Shown here piece by piece: positions 20,374-22,700 of a stretch of DNA of 22,700 nucleotides (the first letter of the stretch is position 1; every line of letters starts with the position of its first letter). This DNA is from Balamuthia mandrillaris (Eukaryota > Discosea > Longamoebia > Balamuthiidae): the NCBI GenBank assembly GCA_031835245.1, contig JAVKOQ010000632.1:1-22700 (forward strand). Direction: 5' to 3'. The notes under the pieces were generated by a model. The model did no database searches, had not been told where the DNA came from, and was given only the letters and a program-made list of their open reading frames with translations. The translations under genes were made by a program, and so were the position numbers.

Positions 20374-21342
20374 ATGTCCTTTCCCTTCTTATCCGCACTG
20401 GTGACGCCCCTTCTGGCCTCTGGCATAAGCTGGGCGCTCTTCTCTCCAGTGTTCTGTTCTTCCGCAGCCCACTGTCGTTCCGAGGAGCCTCGTTCCTTTG
20501 CCAACACCTACCTGCGTTGGCTGCCCAGCCGACCGCTGCTACAGCGCCAAGAGGGCAATGGCGCCTACTTTCTGTTCGGGGTCGGCCCCGTTGCTGCGGC
20601 CGTGACCATGCTGGCGGTGGAGTCCCGCCTGTCTCAACGCCCCGTGCTCAACGCGATTCGCGAGTGGGTGGGAGCGTCTCTTGGTCCTTCTGCTGCTGCG
20701 GCGGTGCCCAAGCACTTGTGGTTGGCGTGCGTGGCGGTGCCCAGCGCCGCAATGTTGCTTGCTGCGGCTCTCTTTCGCCACGTGGACAAGAAGGAGGCTG
20801 AACGTATTGTTCCCAACTGGCCGCCAGAGCCTGGCACCTATGTGGCAGCGTTGGTTGGACAGCTTCCCTTCTTGCCGATGGAGGAGCTGGCCTGGCGAGC
20901 CTTGCTCCTTCCTCGGCTGGCTCTGGCCTGTGGGTCACCGCTGGCGGCCTCCCTCCTCACGGGCGTCGCTTGGAGCTTTTGGCATCTTCCTCTCTTCCAT
21001 CCGGTCTACTACCAAGAAACTGCTGCCCAAGCCTCCAGCAACAACACCAACAACAACGGCGGATACCAATGGGAGCTGTACCAAGACGACTTCTCGCTGG
21101 AGAAGGTCGTTTCTTACACCGGCTTTTTGACAGCGGTCTCTCTAACCATGCTGCCCGTATACCAGCGGTCAGGTCGCTCCCTCTGGCCGGCCCTCCTCTT
21201 CCACTCCTCGATGAACGCCACAGCAGCCGCCCTCGGCATGCGTTCCCTCTCTCACGCCGGGCGCTTTTTCTTTCATGCCGCCGCCAGCTTCAGCGCCGCT
21301 TCTGCTCTTTGGTCTCTTTGCCAATCGAACGCGTCTCGTTGA
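20374..21342 (+). CDS. CPBP (CAAX-protease-like) intramembrane metalloprotease
   Basis: A single-exon gene of 322 residues with several hydrophobic segments. The three family motifs are present in order: EELAWR (Glu170, Glu171, Arg175), FWH at 202-204 within WSFWH, and HSSMN (His277, Asn281). In this family (CPBP/Abi, related to Rce1) these residues hold the catalytic zinc and water. The start at 20374 is the first ATG in the frame; the frame is open for another 70 codons upstream but those are Lys/Arg-rich and lack an ATG. A hydrophilic Asn-rich loop (about 223-243) lies between motifs 2 and 3. Substrate is unknown: Rce1 trims prenylated CAAX proteins, while other CPBP members have other or unknown roles. 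It is divergent from the PSI-REJ gene and is followed by AATAAA at 21468. Confidence 0.87.
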   Translation: MSFPFLSALVTPLLASGISWALFSPVFCSSAAHCRSEEPRSFANTYLRWLPSRPLLQRQEGNGAYFLFGVGPVAAAVTMLAVESRLSQRPVLNAIREWVGASLGPSAAAAVPKHLWLACVAVPSAAMLLAAALFRHVDKKEAERIVPNWPPEPGTYVAALVGQLPFLPMEELAWRALLLPRLALACGSPLAASLLTGVAWSFWHLPLFHPVYYQETAAQASSNNTNNNGGYQWELYQDDFSLEKVVSYTGFLTAVSLTMLPVYQRSGRSLWPALLFHSSMNATAAALGMRSLSHAGRFFFHAAASFSAASALWSLCQSNASR

Positions 21343-21467
21343 ACCTCCCTGAAGCAGCGATAGCCCTCTCTGTTCGAGACCCCGGATTGTAACACTAGGC
21401 TTCTTCTTCCCTATTGCTTTCTTCTGCTTGCTGGTTTGTTTGCACCAAGAAGAAGCCCTTAAAAAAT

Positions 21468-21473
21468 AATAAA
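21468..21473 (+). terminator. Likely polyadenylation signal of the CPBP protease gene
   Basis: AATAAA lies about 125 bp after the protease stop codon and about 115 bp before the next start codon on the same strand. Confidence 0.5.
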
Positions 21474-21586
21474 GGGGGTTGCCTCAACCAGCTTGGACGA
21501 CAAGCAAGAAAGAAAGCAGAAAAGTAAAGAAAGAACGAAAGAAGAATAGACATAACACGGTCGTCCCACAAGCAAACTCGCCTGTC

Positions 21587-22477
21587 ATGGCGGAGCGTAG
21601 GCGGGGAGAAGGAAAGAAGGGCAACAAAGGCAGAAACGTGGGCGCCGCGGAAGAACGGCGGCGGCAAGCGGTTGGTGCCGGCACCGCAGCACCCACCACG
21701 AGAGAGGACATGGAAGAGGAGGAGGAGGAGGAGGCAGCACAAACGATACAACGGCATCATGGAAAGCGAGCCAAAGGGCGCAAACAGAACAAGTTCAATG
21801 CTGAGGATCCTCCTTCTGCAGAAGAAAACGAACAAAGCAAAAAGAAGAAAGGACGAAACCAGAGCGGCAAACAAGGAAAGAACACGAAAGGCGGGAAGAA
21901 AGGAGGACGAAACGCTGGGGGAGGCAAGAAAGGAGGGGGTGGTGGAGGAGGGAGCGAGTATGGCTTCATGGAGGTGTCTCCCGCCCGGATACGCTTCGCC
22001 CACTCTCGCATTCGTCCCGTGTTCAGCGGTTGTGGACGGAGAGTGGAGGACACGTTGGCAGACATACGAGAAGGGCGGACACGAGTGGAGGACCTCCCTT
22101 TGATCACCGTCGTAACGGTCAACAGCGAGGAGAAAGGGAAAGGGAAGAAGGAGGAGGAGGAGCCCTGGTTCTTCAGCCTCAACAACCGACGGCTCTACGT
22201 TTTCAAACGCTTGTATGAGGAAGGTCTGTTGGAGAAGGTACGGGTGCGGGTGCGGCCCATGCAGGAGCACGAGCGCACGCGCTACACGGTGGAACGGTGC
22301 TCCCTACAGGCACGCATCTTTGGGCGTCCCAACCAAAAGGGGGCTGCTGCTGGTGACTCACCCCATTCAGATGAAGAAGAGAGGAAGGAAGGAGGAGGAG
22401 AAGAAGAAGAAGAAGAGAAGGGAGAAGAAGAAGAAGCAGGAGAGAAGGAGGAATCCAGTGACGCTGAGAGCACATGA
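21587..22477 (+). CDS. ParB/sulfiredoxin-fold-like protein with charged low-complexity arms
   Basis: An intronless gene of 296 residues; the start at 21587 is the first ATG in the frame. The N-terminal arm (1-125) is basic and Gly/Lys-rich with a short Glu run. The folded part (about 128-223) begins EVSPARIRFAHSRIRPVFS, then has a VEDTLADIREGRTRVEDLP segment, a short Glu/Lys insert, and WFFSLNNRRLYVFKRL followed by a VRVRVRP strand. This pattern resembles the ParB/sulfiredoxin-like family found across eukaryotes, in which the N-N-R-R motif corresponds to the nucleotide- or phosphate-binding GxHR-like loop of ParB. The C-terminal arm is acidic. Biochemical role is unknown; nuclear or nucleolar location is suggested only by the basic tracts. 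Confidence 0.78.
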   Translation: MAERRRGEGKKGNKGRNVGAAEERRRQAVGAGTAAPTTREDMEEEEEEEAAQTIQRHHGKRAKGRKQNKFNAEDPPSAEENEQSKKKKGRNQSGKQGKNTKGGKKGGRNAGGGKKGGGGGGGSEYGFMEVSPARIRFAHSRIRPVFSGCGRRVEDTLADIREGRTRVEDLPLITVVTVNSEEKGKGKKEEEEPWFFSLNNRRLYVFKRLYEEGLLEKVRVRVRPMQEHERTRYTVERCSLQARIFGRPNQKGAAAGDSPHSDEEERKEGGGEEEEEEKGEEEEAGEKEESSDAEST

Positions 22478-22700
22478 AATAATGCAGATCTTGAGTTTCA
22501 GGTTCCTTCTTTTACTCAACCAAACTACAGAAGAAGGAAAGACCTACCACCACCTTTAGCTAGTCTGACTAGCCATGCATGCGTGCATGCATGTGTAGCT
22601 CAAATAAACACAGAGAAAAGGCGAAGGAAAAAGAGGCCCTGCGGTGCTTCCCCCACCACCAACCACCGACCACTTCCCACCACCCACCACCCACCACCCG
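22478..22700 (+). terminator. 3' region of the last gene with AATAAA and a TGCA tract
   Basis: AATAAA at 22603-22608 is a plausible polyadenylation signal. Just before it, 22573-22594 is a GCATGC-type self-complementary tract. The window ends in a CCACCC-rich tract. Confidence 0.55.

Noticed and set aside
21395-22270. - strand open frame opposite the ParB-like gene
   Set aside because: It is hydrophobic Leu/Phe/Ser sequence produced by the complement of Lys/Glu codons; the + strand has the recognisable fold.

Overview
This is a eukaryotic nuclear window: spliceosomal GT-AG introns (43 to about 490 nt), signal peptides, extracellular PSI and REJ domains, AATAAA polyadenylation signals and a short TTAGGG-type telomeric tract. 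It suggests a free-living protist or alga, or possibly an early-branching fungus. The sequence alone does not settle the lineage. I saw no rRNA, tRNA, CRISPR array or bacterial-type operon.

Left third (1-9117). A very large gene runs off the left edge and ends at 7672 on the + strand. Eight exons can be chained with consistent splice phases. The product has low-complexity acidic, KQ/EK, Ser and Asn tracts, a tyrosine recombinase core with all the expected catalytic residues, and a C-terminal Myb/SANT-like domain. This is a Crypton-like architecture: either a host gene made from such a transposase or an unusually large Crypton relative. It is the most unusual locus in the window. Its introns carry A-poor tetranucleotide repeats, and intron 3 holds a twin palindrome. 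Convergent to it, on the - strand, lies an eroded coding remnant (7755-9117) that contains a 16-nt telomeric repeat.

Middle (9118-13320). An AT-rich stretch without a recognisable gene is followed by a secreted berberine-bridge-type flavin oxidoreductase (+, 10782-12433, two exons). A small SnoaL/NTF2-like protein (-, 13056-12615, two exons) converges on it. The microsatellite-laden style of the left part stops here and base composition becomes more GC-rich.

Right part (13375-22700). A five-exon gene on the - strand encodes a type I membrane protein of about 1787 residues: signal peptide, four PSI repeats, REJ region, GAIN-like region with a degenerate GPS motif, one transmembrane helix and a long Ser/acidic cytoplasmic tail. 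All four of its introns are phase 1, so the PSI repeats sit on symmetrical exon modules. A shared upstream region of about 1.1 kb separates it from a divergent CPBP (CAAX-protease-like) intramembrane metalloprotease (+, 20374-21342). Last comes an intronless ParB/sulfiredoxin-fold-like protein with basic and acidic low-complexity arms (+, 21587-22477). No pathway clearly links these genes. The oxidoreductase and SnoaL-like pair is the only plausible small metabolic grouping.
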